Origin: Przewalskia tangutica
Taxonomy: Eukaryota; Streptophyta; Magnoliopsida; Solanales; Solanaceae
NCBI GenBank assembly: GCA_029844215.1
Contig: CM056728.1
Span: forward strand, 62,659,789-62,723,788
Length of the DNA: 64,000 bases
Direction: 5' to 3'
Part shown: positions 22,236 to 33,977 of the stretch, piece by piece
Layout: every line of letters begins with the position of its first letter
How positions within the stretch are numbered: position 1 is the stretch's first letter
Position numbers and translations under genes: made by a program
Notes under the pieces: generated by a model
The model's input: only the letters and a program-made list of their open reading frames with translations
What the model was told of the DNA's origin: nothing
The model's database searches: none

Positions 22236-22270
22236 AACATTCGGGACGAATATTTCTAAGGGGGGAAGAA
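22236..22270 (+). promoter_or_regulatory. Pre-PPT hairpin and polypurine tract of unit A
   Basis: AACATTCG-GGA-CGAATATT (one mismatch in the stem relative to E0 and E1), followed by AAGGGGGGAAGAA (22258-22270) directly before LTR2. The stem change G to A is shared by units A, B and C, which marks them as one lineage. Confidence 0.88.
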
Positions 22271-22280
22271 TGTTACACCC

Positions 22281-24274
22281 CGTAGTTCCAGGGTATCTAT
22301 GTGAGGACGTATGTACGAGAATACGACGTTAAGATTGGAAGGAAAGAAAGATGTAATTTTTCGACGGAAAAGTTTCCGGACTTTGTGAAGGAAAAAGGTT
22401 CGTTAATGGGAATTGGATTCCCAGATTTGGTATTTGGACTTCTTGGATTATATTAGAATTATGCAATTTTATTTCCGGAATTGGTCACGTGGGGCCCACG
22501 GGAGAAATTTACGGTTTTGTGGGGCCCACTTTGTTTTAGAGATTTTTGGCATTACGGATATTTTCGGAAGATGAAATATTTTGGACGAGTAAGGGGGCGA
22601 CACGTGTCACCCCCCTTAGGTGGTCATGTGGGCCGAATTGGTGGGACAAGTGTCTAGCCACTTGTCCCTTGGCCGAAATGGCCATAACACTTGGCTCTTG
22701 TTTTTGTTGGCCATGTGGTGTGGTGGGGCCCACACACACATGGACCAATCTAGACCACACACTTGCTATGATCTTGGCCTTTGATTTCTCTATAAATACC
22801 CCCTTAGTGCAAGACTTATTATCATCCACACTTAAGTTTTTCCAAGGCAAAAATACCCCCTCCCTTTGTGATGTTCTCGTCCACCCCCCCACTTTGTGTA
22901 GAAAATACTTCAAGTGTTGTTGTATAATCCCAAATACCTTAGCCTAGTATCCCTAGTAGTATTCTAAAGTAATCCCAACATAAGAGCCCGGAAATACTAC
23001 TTTATTCCAATAGTCGCCAATGAAACCCTAGAAAAATCTTCATAGCTTGGATGAAGTGTTAAGAGAAGTTGTTTAGAAATTTCTAAGGGTCGCTTGGAGC
23101 GGGTTGGAGCGTAAGGAAATGGAGCTAAACGTTGCTCAGGATCGACTTATAATCTTGGATAATTTTGGGCTTATCGAGGTAATGATCTATGTCCTTCTAT
23201 TGTAATTGGATATTACATATGGTAGTAGTTTATAATTGAGTATAAGATATATTGGAAGGATGTTTATAAAGAATTGACGTAGTTCCAGGGTATCTATGTG
23301 AGGACGTACGTACGAGAATACGACGTTAAGATTGGAAGGAAAGAAAGATGTGATTTTTCGACGGAAAAGTTTCCGGACTTTGTGAAGGAAAAATGTTCGT
23401 TAATGGGAATTGGATTCCCATATTTGGTATTTGGACTTCTTGGATTATATTAGAATTATGGAATTTTATTTCCGGAATTGGTCACGTGGGGCCCACGGGA
23501 GAAATTTACGGTTTTGTGGGGCCCACTTTGTTTTAGAGATTTTTGGCATTACGGATATTTTCGGAAGATGAAATATTTTGGATGAGTAAAGGGGCGACAC
23601 GTGTCACCCCCCTTAGGTGGCCATGTGGGCCGAATTGGTGGGACAAGTGTCTAGCCACTTGTCCCTTGGCCGAAATGGCCATAACACTTGGCTCTTGTTT
23701 TTGTTGGCCATGTGGTGTGGTGGGGCCCACACACACATGGCCCAATCTAGACCACACACTTGCTATGATCTTGGCCTTTGATTTCTCTATAAATACCCCC
23801 TTAGTGCAAGACTTATTATCATCCACACTTAAGTTTTTCCAAGGCAAAAATACCCCCTCCCTTTGTGATGTTCTCGTCCACCCCCCCACTTTGTGTAGAA
23901 AATACTTCAAGTGTTGTTGTATAATCCCAAATACCTTAGCCTAGTATCCCTAGTAGTATTCTAAAGTAATCCCAACATAAGAGCCCGGAAATACTACTTT
24001 ATTCCAATAGTCGCCAATGAAACCCTAGAAAAATCTTCATAGCTTGGATGAAGTGTTAAGAGAAGTTGTTTAGAAACTTCTAAGGGTCGCTTGGAGCGGG
24101 TTGGAGCGTAAGGAAGTGGAGCTAAACGTTGCTCAGGATCGACTTATAATCTTGGATAATTTTGGGCTTATCGAGGTAATGATCTATGTCCTTCTATTGT
24201 AAGTGGATATTACATATGGTAGTAGTTTATAATTGAGTATAAGATATATTGGAAGGATGTTTATAAAGAATTGA
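22281..24274 (+). repeat. 997-bp direct duplication in LTR2 (promoter doubled)
   Basis: Unit 1 is 22281-23277 and unit 2 is 23278-24274. The junction is GAATTGA joined to CGTAGTTCC at 23277/23278, with no clear microhomology. Both units contain the G-box/TCP-like region and a TATA box (22791-22798 and 23788-23795), so LTR2 has two promoters in tandem. The internal bases show the units come from different parent LTRs. Confidence 0.95.
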
Positions 24275-24791
24275 ACTGTATTTACATTGGACTGTATTTA
24301 CAGTAGACTTGTAGTATTATTGTGGGGCCGTGTTGTACACGTCCGGTTAGACGTGTAACCCCCTTGGAGTTGTTGGCTTGGTAACGGGCCTTGATAGAGG
24401 AGGAGATTTATGTGGTTACGGGGGGGGGGGGGGGGGGGAGGTGCTGCCGAAATTTCCGTAGAATAAGGAACCTTGTACTTTGAAATGTGCTACCTAGAGA
24501 TCGAGAAGTTGATAGATGTTTTGTGACCTTTATAGGTTGAAGTACTACGAGTAGCGTATTCTACTTGAAGGGTGGAAAAGACTAGCAGGGTTATAGTACT
24601 TTGGAGCATTTTGCTAATTGTCGATAATCGTCGCGAGGTATGTGAACCGCTTCCTATCTTTTCTAGCATGATTGTTGTGAACTATGTAGTACGGTAGACG
24701 TATGTGTGCTAAATGAATTTGGTTGGTTTAAAACATAAAGTGTTATAATGGCTTTATGGGAAGTTTGTTATAACAACTTTATGTAGGTAAA

Positions 24792-27768
24792 TGTTACACC
24801 CCGTATTTACAGGACATGTTTTAAGAACGTACGTGAGAGTTCCTAATGTTAAGATTAGAGACTTGTAAAAATTTATCGGAATTATGAAATTGTCGGAAAA
24901 CGAATATTGTGGCGAATGGGAGGGCGACACGTGTCACCCCCCCCTTATGGTTGCCTTGGACGAATTAGGCAAGGACTAAAGGGTCATTTGACCTTTGTAG
25001 GATGACTAAGTCTTGCAAGTAGTGAGCTTGAGAAAATTGACTAAGTCAAAGGGTCCACAAGTCTTGATATTTAATTGAAGCTCATCCAAGCCACCCATTT
25101 GTTCACATCTTGACCCTCCATTGTGCTATATAATACTACTAGTAGCAAGACATAGTCCAACACTTAGAAAAAATTTCAAGAATTTCAAGAACAACAATAG
25201 TTGCTCTCGGGTTCACTTGCATTTGAAAAGGAAAGTTTTTTGTTTCTTGTCCTTTAAGCTCCACACTTTAAACCAAGGTTCTTGAGTGTATTGTAAGTGT
25301 ATCTCAATAGAAAAATCTCAGAAAAAGATAGTTTTCGTATTAGTCGCAAGGTGAAAACCTAGTTGCTTTCTAGGTTTTGTTTGGAAGTTTGAAGGAAATT
25401 TGTTGGTATTGTTCTAAGGGTCTCAAGTAGCGGATTGAAGTGTCTTGAAGAGACTCTAAGTTGCTAAGGAGCGACTTCGGATTTGGAGTTGGATTAAGAT
25501 TCGTTGAGGTAATAATCTTGTCTCTTAAGTGTTACAAGATTATATATTGTTGTTAGCTTTACATTTTACTAGCATGAAGTATATGTGTTGAAGTTTTATA
25601 AGTGTAATGGATTGTTGTAGCCTTAAATCCGAAATGTCATTTAAGCCATGTGAAGTTGGATTACAAATTGGTCGTTTATTAGAATCGTCGCATGTTACTT
25701 ACTTGAAGATTATAGTAGTTATAATCGATTGCGACTTGATATCATGTTATGCTAACAACTTGGATTGAAATGGAAATTGGATAAGAATTGGTATTGTTGC
25801 ATCTCAATGTGGCCGAATTGGACTAGTAGTTTGTATTAGTTTGATATCGTTTGTGGGCGGAATTTTACACGCCTACTAGACGTGTAATCCCCTATTGTTA
25901 ATTGCATTGATTGGGCCTTAAATGTGGCATGTTTGGTTATTGAATTCGGCCTTGAAAAAGGTGGCAAAGTAAGTAGAAACAAAGGAGGTGCTGTCCGATT
26001 TTCCGTAGAATTTAGAGACTTTACACTTATAATATTCTACGTTTGAAGTAAGGCGTTAATAGACGTATTGTGATATTATAGGTTGACATTCTAGGCGGGA
26101 TTTTGTACTTGGCAAGTGGTTTGACCCGAAGAGGTATGTAGAACTTTCCTCTCTTTTGAGCATGACTAGTTGCACGTATATAGTACGGTAGACGTACAAG
26201 ACCTTGATATCCTTTACTAGTTTTATGAATAGCCAAGTCGGGTGAGTTAGGAGATTAACTCACTTCTTTGAAAGATAAGGATGTCTTAAGTTTTATTAAA
26301 GTTAAGGGACTTGAAGAGTTTTAAAGTATGTGATACTTGTTCCGTTTTAAACGTATAAGTCCCTTGGATAGGAAATTGTTTTTGGCTAAGGTATAAAGTG
26401 AATATAACGACTTTATGGGAAGTTGGTTATATTAGCTTTATGGAAAGATAAATGACTTGATTTAATGAAAGGCAATTTGATTTTAAGGCATCAATTGCCT
26501 AAGGTTTGATAAGAAAATGAGTCACTTGATTTAGAAACCTAACCTTATTTCCAAAAGGTATTGTGACTTGTCCTGAAAAGTAATTTTGACTTGATACTAT
26601 GGTTAATAGTATCTTGGAAGTTTTATACTAAAAAGAGTCATTTGTTTTAAAGAGTAGAAAGTATGTAGTACTTGGGTTAAATTCCCGGATTTTTATAAAA
26701 GATATGCTAGTGCCTTAAGTAAACTAAAATGAGAGTGTATATGAATAAGACTAATAAGAAGTTAGGGGGATTTCTTAACTTGCTTACTTATTGTATGATA
26801 AGCCGGTAGTGCTTATGTTATGTATGATGGCCGGTTGAGATAGGGTAAGAGTATATCTGAGGGGTAAATCCCCAAGATCGTTATACTACCTTCTTCAGGG
26901 TAAGAGTATATCTGAGGGGTAAATCCCCAAGATCGTTATACCACCTGCTTCAGGGTAAGAGTATATCTGAGGGGTAAATCCCCAAGATCGTTATACCACC
27001 TGTTTCCGTGGATTTGCTACCCACGATGCGAGGAATACCTCATGCGAGTCCGTCTGGGCTTACGCGGTGAAATAGTCCCACGCGCGGTAGTACACTATCG
27101 CGAGGAATACCTCACGCGGTCCACACGACCTACGCGGTGAAATAGTCCCGCGAGTAGATTGCTTAATGATACCGCGCGGATGGTCCTCCTTTGATCGTGA
27201 GCTTCCTATTTTTATGTCAGACGATACTATTAGTTACTCATTGTTAGTAAGGCAATCGTAATCGTAATTTTGTTATCATACATGTCTCCGGCTTTGTTTT
27301 AAACTTACGATGTAATTACAGTATTTTCTAGTTTTACATACTTGGTACATATTGTGTACTGACCCCCTTCCTCGGGGGCTGCGTTCATGCCGCAGTGGTA
27401 GTAGCGGTGGTGGATCCTCATTCTTAGGATCACTTATCATACGTCGAAGCTCCATTTCTCGGAGGCTTGTCTTTTAGTACGTCTTTTCCTCGATGTTGTA
27501 GATTTATGTACATTCAGGGTATGGCGGCCCCGTCCCGCCACCGTTGTTATTCTTAAAGGTCCGTAGTCACATGTTGTGGTCAAATTTGTAAGAACCGAGT
27601 TATACGCTTTTTCTTTGATTATGCATATTTTATGGAAGGCGCCTTATCGCCAGCTCGTGATATTATTGTCTAAACATGTTGTATGTTATGTTTGTTCCGC
27701 TATTCTCTCGATGTATACAGAACAGGGTGCCTGTGTAGGCACTACCATGCCCTGGTCGGGTCGTGACA
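24792..27768 (+). mobile_element. Solo LTR inside LTR2
   Basis: The same LTR family, same insertion point and same GTAAA duplication as the copy in LTR1, 2977 bp. It shares variants with the LTR3 copy (for example ATTGTTGTTAGC where LTR1 has ATTGTCGTTAGC). It was therefore inherited by duplication of the host LTR, not inserted again. Confidence 0.93.
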
Positions 27769-28609
27769 GTAAAGAAATGGTTTGTGGTTTTTAAAAGATA
27801 AGAGACTTGACTTATAAATGACTTGATGTGAAATATTAAGGACTTGGTTTGTGTTAAAAAGTTGTGAAACCGCATTTATGAGAAATGGGTAATTGGATTT
27901 TAAAAGGAATAAGTTATATTGATTTCGGAAATGAGAATAAGTATCGAACAAACCACTACAGCGTTAATAAAGGAAAATGTATTGACTAATTAATTATTAT
28001 TAAAACCAGTAGAAACCTCCATCTGCATAGAAGCTAAGATAAGACAAAATTGTATTACATTTCCTAGATCATTGCTGCTTTAATAAGATCATTAATAACA
28101 AGTATTGATTTTTTCTTAAATTCCAAAGTAAGGAACTTGTTTCCTAAAAGAAAAGAGACTTGAGGAATTTGAAGTGTTTTGGTTTAAAAGAAAGGCATGG
28201 TTTTGCCTTAAGATGGTTTAAAAAGAAGGTATGGAAATTGTTTTGGTTTACTTAAAAAGATAGTTACTCAATTTTGATACTACGGGTATCGTGTGACTTT
28301 TTGTGAAAGAAATGGATCTTTTAAAGAGTTAAAGTACGTAGTACCTTGGGATTAAAATCCGGATTTGTTGTAATAAAATGAAAGTCTATGAGTACGTTGA
28401 ACTTGCCTATGCTTATTGTGATAGCCTTTGTTGTGCAAGTGTTTTGATCCTTATGCTACCGCGTCTCTCGATGGAGGGCCGGTCATATTATTCTTGATCA
28501 CTTTGGGCATACTGACTCGATGGATGGTCCACGGGTATGCGGCCATGATGAGGGTTCGTTCCCTGTTGATAGTGTTATTACATGGACTAGATCTCCATGA
28601 GGTTTACTG

Positions 28610-28960
28610 ATGCAGGGTGGATCTGGTAGCTAGCCCTCATACTTGCCCCGGTCGTTGCTGATGCAGGCTGGTTCTGGTAGTTGGCTTTCGTACTTGCCCC
28701 GGTCAGTGTTAGGATGAAGTCTCGTGATCAGGGTGGATCTGGTGGTTAGCCTATGTACTTGCCCCGGTCAGCGACGTGATGCAGGGTGGATCTGGTAGAG
28801 GCTATCGTACTTGCCCCGGTCAGCTTCGTGACGCAGTTTTTCAGTTTTAGACCGAAGTTTCGTGATGCAGGGTGGATCTGGTAGTTAGCTTACGTACTTG
28901 CCCCGGTCAACGACGTGATATAGGGTGGATCTGGTAGAGGCTATCGTACTTGCCGCCGCC
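28610..28960 (+). repeat. ~60-bp tandem repeats in LTR2 (cleanest block)
   Basis: About five to six units built from GATGCAGGGTGGATCTGG, TAG(AGGC/CTAGC), TACTTGCCCCGGTCAG. This block keeps complete CTGG and CCCCGG words up to about 28940, where the sequence suddenly becomes ragged. It is a useful reference for judging the damaged copies. Confidence 0.85.
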
Positions 28961-29772
28961 GTGATACGATTATATAAATCGCTGGTACCAGAGGTTACGT
29001 AGCCGGCCGTGACTTGCCCCGTCAATTGATGATGCAGTTGGTTCGTAGCTATGCCTTCGTGATTGCCGCACGGTTCTTATGACACGTGGGACACGTGTTC
29101 ATGTGTACTCCTTGGTGTTATTATATCATGCATCGCGGCAGTGAGGAAGGAATTCCACGGGCATGACTGATATGGTGGGCGTGAGACCCACGGTTATATT
29201 TGAGTGATGACTTTGAGGGCGTGAGTCCCTGACTTGACATGACTACTTATATAGTATGGACTGTAGTTTGGTTATCATACATGTCTCCTGTTTTATATAG
29301 ACTGTTATGATTTCATTTACGATTTTCGCCACATACTGTACTGTTAGATCGACCTCCTCGGGGCTGCGTTCATGCCGCAGGTAGAGGTACACCGGTCGTT
29401 GATACTCGCTCATAGGATCACGGTTCAACATTTTGGGAAGCTCCGTTTCTCCGAGGCTTATCATTGGTATGATTCTCGAGATTGTAGGTTCTTGTACATT
29501 CGTGGTATGGCGAAGGCCCCGTCCGTCGTTGTTGTTATAAAAAATTCTTAGAGGTCTGTAGTACTGTTGTGGGCCGGGTTTGTAAAGGATATAACTGTTC
29601 GGGTTTTGTGTTTATATACAGAAAGGTGACCATTTTGGTTAGCCTGTTTCTTATTTGTATGTCTTGTTGCATGTTTAAGTTTTTATTTCCGCTGATTTTC
29701 TCTGATGTTGTATCACTTGGGTGCCCGGGGTAAGACACCAGTCGCGGGCCCGAGGTCGGGTCGTGACAAAAG

Positions 29773-29784
29773 TGGTATCAGAGC
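29773..29784 (+). other. Primer-binding site of unit B
   Basis: TGGTATCAGAGC four bases after the LTR2 end. The conserved leader follows to the gag start at 29975. Confidence 0.95.
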
Positions 29785-29974
29785 AGTTAATCCTCGGAAA
29801 GTATCTACAGACCGTATCTAGTAGAGTCTTGATTATCGGCGTGTTGTGCACCACACCTATAATCAGGAGGCTTCAGGATATTTAGGATTGGTTTCCATTC
29901 TTCTCATTCTGAGATCGTGCCTCAGATCTGTGTTATGAGTTGGACTCCCTCTGACGTATTCTTATGTACCAGTT

Positions 29975-31140
29975 ATGCCTCCGCAAGGCAAACCAGTGGC
30001 CCGGCGGCAAGGCAGCAGAGGAGCCGCGAGTAGAGCACGATGGTTACGAGGCACAGAGCCCGATCCTTTACCGAGGTGCTACAGACGGCGAATTCACGAC
30101 GCCGCCAAATTTCAAAGTGAGTTTAGAGCGGCGAAGAGCTACCGAGGCCACGATATTCGAGCCTCCATCCCACGGCGAGAACAGAGGATATGGGTTACGG
30201 AGATGGCCCGATTACTAGTTAGGTTTAAGGCAGACTTGAGGATGACGGAGCCGTGGTACCGTGAAGTGCACCCTGGGGCCGATAGTTGGAGACTTCGACT
30301 TCTTAAGTCGATCCACCGTTGTTCTATGGATCGAGAGCGAGGATGACCTCGTGAGTTTATCCGAAGCTACAACGGATCATGAGAGTGATCAAGGCCTCGC
30401 AGGCGCAGTCGGTGGTATTGGTTCGCATCGGCCGCGTGATCTGCAATGATCGTTCGATTCATGGAACCGTCCCGGGAGCATGCGCTTCACCTGGTTGGAC
30501 GAGTTCTCGGGGCATTTCTTGCACATTTCTTGCCTCCGGATGAGAGGGCTCGCCGGTGATTTTTGATGTTGAGGCGAGCCGCGCGGTTCGAGTACAGCGT
30601 AGTTTGACTCATTAGCTCGGTATGTCCCGCATTAGTGGCGCACATGGAGGATAGGTGCACCGATATGTCACAGACTTGATGATTATTTAGCGGAGGTTGC
30701 ACAGAGTAGCTCTTCACCGGCATGAACATTGCCCGATACAGCTTATGCGCGGCAGATGGAGGAACGTAGAGTCGTGGAATGACCGATCAACGAAGAGGCC
30801 GTATAGCGAGGTCCTTTGGTAACTCGAGACACGCCGCCAGCCAGACTAGTTATGCGCCTCCGCCAAGATGCAGTGGTCCTCCACGGTTCGGGACGTCCAG
30901 TATTCGTGAGCAGTCGTGGCTCCGAGAGTTGAGTTTTCGGGAGTAGGGTGTTAGTGCGAGGAAGCCACCTCTACCTCGGTAGTCGATGTGGTAGAACCCA
31001 TTATGGGAGTGTCGTGCTAGTTTGGGAGATTGCTATACTTGCGGCCGACAGGGCCATTTTGCGAAGGATTGTCCGACCAGAGGTAGCGCGGCAAAGGGAA
31101 AGCGAAGCAGTAGTTACAGGTATATTCTTAACCCTCTAGA
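29975..31140 (+). pseudogene. gag: gag of unit B, heavily frameshifted
   Basis: Starts at the same conserved ATG as unit A (MPPQGKPVARRQG after a base loss in the second codons). From about 29990 to 30960 it has dozens of single-base losses relative to unit A, so no frame survives more than about 120 codons. From about 31000 on it is again nearly identical to unit A and keeps the CYTCGRQGHFAKDC knuckle (about 31030-31075) at DNA level. The abrupt change in quality argues for local sequence error rather than decay of the gene. Confidence 0.85.
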
Positions 31141-31958
31141 GACTAGTATGCGTGTTATGATGATTTTTTTTTTGTGTTGAGTGCTATGTACGTATAGCAT
31201 TGGGCTTATAGCGAATTAGAAAACGTGGGTAGTTGAAAAGGTAAGTATGGAGACATGGAAGGTGTGAACCTTAGAATATTACACGTTGAGACCTTAGATG
31301 TAAGGCCGTCTTGAGTAATGGATTTTGCAGATGATCCTTGTCGGAGTGCATTATATGCATAGGGTGTATTAGTGTGATATTTTCCATGGGTTGTGTAAGA
31401 TGAAAGTGGTAGCTTTCATGACTTGAATAGTAAGATTGTTCCGGACGGGAACAAGAGTTTGGCGCGATAGTAGGTCGGGTTGAGGCGGATCACGTCAACC
31501 CGCGGCCGAATGAGGTGAGGTCGGTTTAAGGTGGTCCCGCGTGGTAGGGTCACGAGGTGCTAGGCCCAAGTCTAGGTAACCATTGTACTAGTTCGTGGAT
31601 GCTCGACCGTGATCGGGCTTGGGGCGGTAACTCCAAGGTTTTGGAACCAAGCAATGACGAAGCGTGGCATTATACTAGTAAGCGTTCGGTGTACGAGAAG
31701 TGTCTGACGAGTAAGGCGAAGTGGACATGTGCTAAGAAATGGAAGTGATCATTTTTGTGAAGTGAAGGTGCGAAGAGAGTATCCTTTGGACCAGGAGCGA
31801 GAGTTAGTGTTGTTTTACATCTTCGAGGTGATTCATCGTTGGCTTGGATTTGAGTTTTGCTCGTATATTATACTATGGCCATTGGTGGCATAATTGGTTT
31901 CGTATAAGTATAGTAGTGAAGACTATAACGTCGCATATATGTTTTGAGACTTAGAAGG
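31141..31958 (+). other. Non-coding module of unit B
   Basis: The same module as after gag A, about 820 bp, nearly identical to it except between about 31485 and 31720, where small losses accumulate. No protein is supported. Confidence 0.75.
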
Positions 31959-31993
31959 AACATTCGGGACGAATATTTCTAAGGGGGGAAGAA
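31959..31993 (+). promoter_or_regulatory. Pre-PPT hairpin and polypurine tract of unit B
   Basis: The same hairpin as unit A, including its stem mismatch, then AAGGGGGGAAGAA (31981-31993) directly before LTR3. Confidence 0.88.
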
Positions 31994-32003
31994 TGTTACA
32001 CCC

Positions 32004-33977
32004 CGTAGTTCCAGGGTATCTATGTGAGGACGTATGTACGAGAATACGACGTTAAGATTGGAAGGAAAGAAAGATGTAATTTTTCGACGGAAAAGTTTCC
32101 GGACTTTGTGAAGGAAAAAGGTTCGTTAATGGGAATTGGATTCCCAGATTTGGGTATTTGGACTTCTTGGATTCTCGTAGAATTAGGCGATTGTATTTCC
32201 GGACCGGGTCACGGGGGGCCCACGGGAGAAAGGTGCGGTTGTGGGGGGCCCACTTTGTTTTAGAGATTTTTGGCATTACGGATATTTTCGGAAGATGAAA
32301 TATTTTGGGCAAGTGGGCGACACGTGTCACCCCTTAGGTGGTCATGGGCGAATTGGTGGGATGTTGTCTAGCCACTTGTCCTCGGCCAAAATGGCCATAA
32401 CACTTGGCTCTTGTTTTTGTTGGCCATGTGGTGTGGTGGGGCCCACACACACATGGACCAATCTAGACCACACACTTGCTATGATCTTGGCCTTTGATTT
32501 CTCTATAAATACCCCCTTAGTGCAAGACTTATTATCATCCACACTTAAGTTTTTCCAAGGCAAAAATACCCCCTCCCTTTGTGATGTTCTCGTCCACCCC
32601 CCCACTTTGTGTAGAAAATACTTCAAGTGTTGTTGTATAATCCCAAATACGTTAGCCTAGTATCCCTAGTAGTATTCTAAAGTAATCCCAACATAAGAGC
32701 CCGGAAATACTACTTTATTCCAATAGTCGCCAATGAAACCCTAGAAAAATCTTCATAGCTTGGATGAAGTGTTAAGAGAAGTTGTTTAGAAATTTCTAAG
32801 GGTCGCTTGGAGCGGGTTGGAGCGTAAGGAAGTGGAGCTAAACGTTGCTCAGGATCGACTTATAATCTTGGATAATTTTGGGCTTATCGAGGTAATGATC
32901 TATGTCCTTCTATTGTAATTGGATATTACATATGGTAGTAGTTTATAATTGAGTATAAGATATATTGGAAGGATGTTTATAAAGAATTGACGTAGTTCGT
33001 GGTATCTATGTGAGGACGCATTTGCGAGAATACGACGTTAAGATTGGAAGGAAAGAAAGATGTGATTTTTCGACGGAAAAGTTTCGGACTTTGTGAAGGA
33101 AAAATGTTCGTTAATGGGAATGGATTCCCATATTTGGTATTCGACTTCTTGGATTATATTAGAATTATGGAATTTTATTTCCGAATTGGTCACGTGGGCC
33201 CACGGAGAAATTTACTGATTTTGTGGGGCCCACTTTGTTTTAGAGATTTTTGGCATTACGGATATTTTCGGAAGATGAAATATTTTGGATGAGTAAAGGG
33301 GCGTCACGTGTCACCCCCTTAGTGGCCACGTGGGCGAATTGGTGGGATGTTGTCTAGCCACTTGTCCCTTGGCCGAAATGGCCATAACACTTGGCTCTTG
33401 TTTTTGTTGGCCATGTGGTGTGGTGGGGCCCACACACACATGGCCCAATCTAGACCACACACTTGCTATGATCTTGGCCTTTGATTTCTCTATAAATACC
33501 CCCTTAGTGCAAGACTTATTATCATCCACACTTAAGTTTTTCCAAGGCAAAAATACCCCCTCCCTTTGTGATGTTCTCGTCCACCCCCCCACTTTGTGTA
33601 GAAAATACTTCAAGTGTTGTTGTATAATCCCAAATACCTTAGCCTAGTATCCCTAGTAGTATTCTAAAGTAATCCCAACATAAGAGCCCGGAAATACTAC
33701 TTTATTCCAATAGTCGCCAATGAAACCCTAGAAAAATCTTCATAGCTTGGATGAAGTGTTAAGAGAAGTTGTTTAGAAACTTCTAAGGGTCGCTTGGAGC
33801 GGGTTGGAGCGTAAGGAAGTGGAGCTAAACGTTGCTCAGGATCGACTTATAATCTTGGATAATTTTGGGCTTATCGAGGTAATGATCTATGTCCTTCTAT
33901 TGTAAGTGGATATTACATATGGTAGTAGTTTATAATTGAGTATAAGATATATTGGAAGGATGTTTATAAAGAATTGA
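32004..33977 (+). repeat. ~0.99-kb direct duplication in LTR3
   Basis: Unit 1 is about 32004-32990 and unit 2 is 32991-33977, with the same GAATTGA/CGTAG junction as LTR2. Unit 1 again has LTR4-type bases (GACGTATGTACG, GATGTAATTT) and unit 2 LTR1-type bases (GATGTGATTT, AAAAATGTTCG). TATA boxes are at 32504-32511 and 33491-33498. Confidence 0.93.

Larger units (their letters stand above)
22271..29768 (+). mobile_element. LTR2 of the array: LTR4/LTR1 hybrid with ~1-kb internal duplication and solo LTR
   Basis: Starts TGTTACACCCCG after the PPT and ends GGGTCGTGACA before the PBS. It is 7498 bp because the first ~1 kb is present twice (22281-23277 and 23278-24274) and it carries the solo LTR (24792-27768). 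The first unit has the LTR4 diagnostic bases and the second the LTR1 bases. A run of about 19 G at 24420-24438 is probably an artefact of a short G run seen in the other LTRs. Confidence 0.92.

Noticed and set aside
22546..23944. Open frames of 125-133 codons on both strands, repeated in each LTR copy (also near 32241, 33311 and 50971)
   Set aside because: They recur because the LTR itself is duplicated. They overlap the promoter and TATA box, exist on both strands over the same bases, and show no domain or composition typical of a protein.
24420..24438. Run of about 19 G as a possible quadruplex or functional tract
   Set aside because: The matching place in LTR1, LTR3 and LTR4 has only a short G run; a homopolymer error is more likely.
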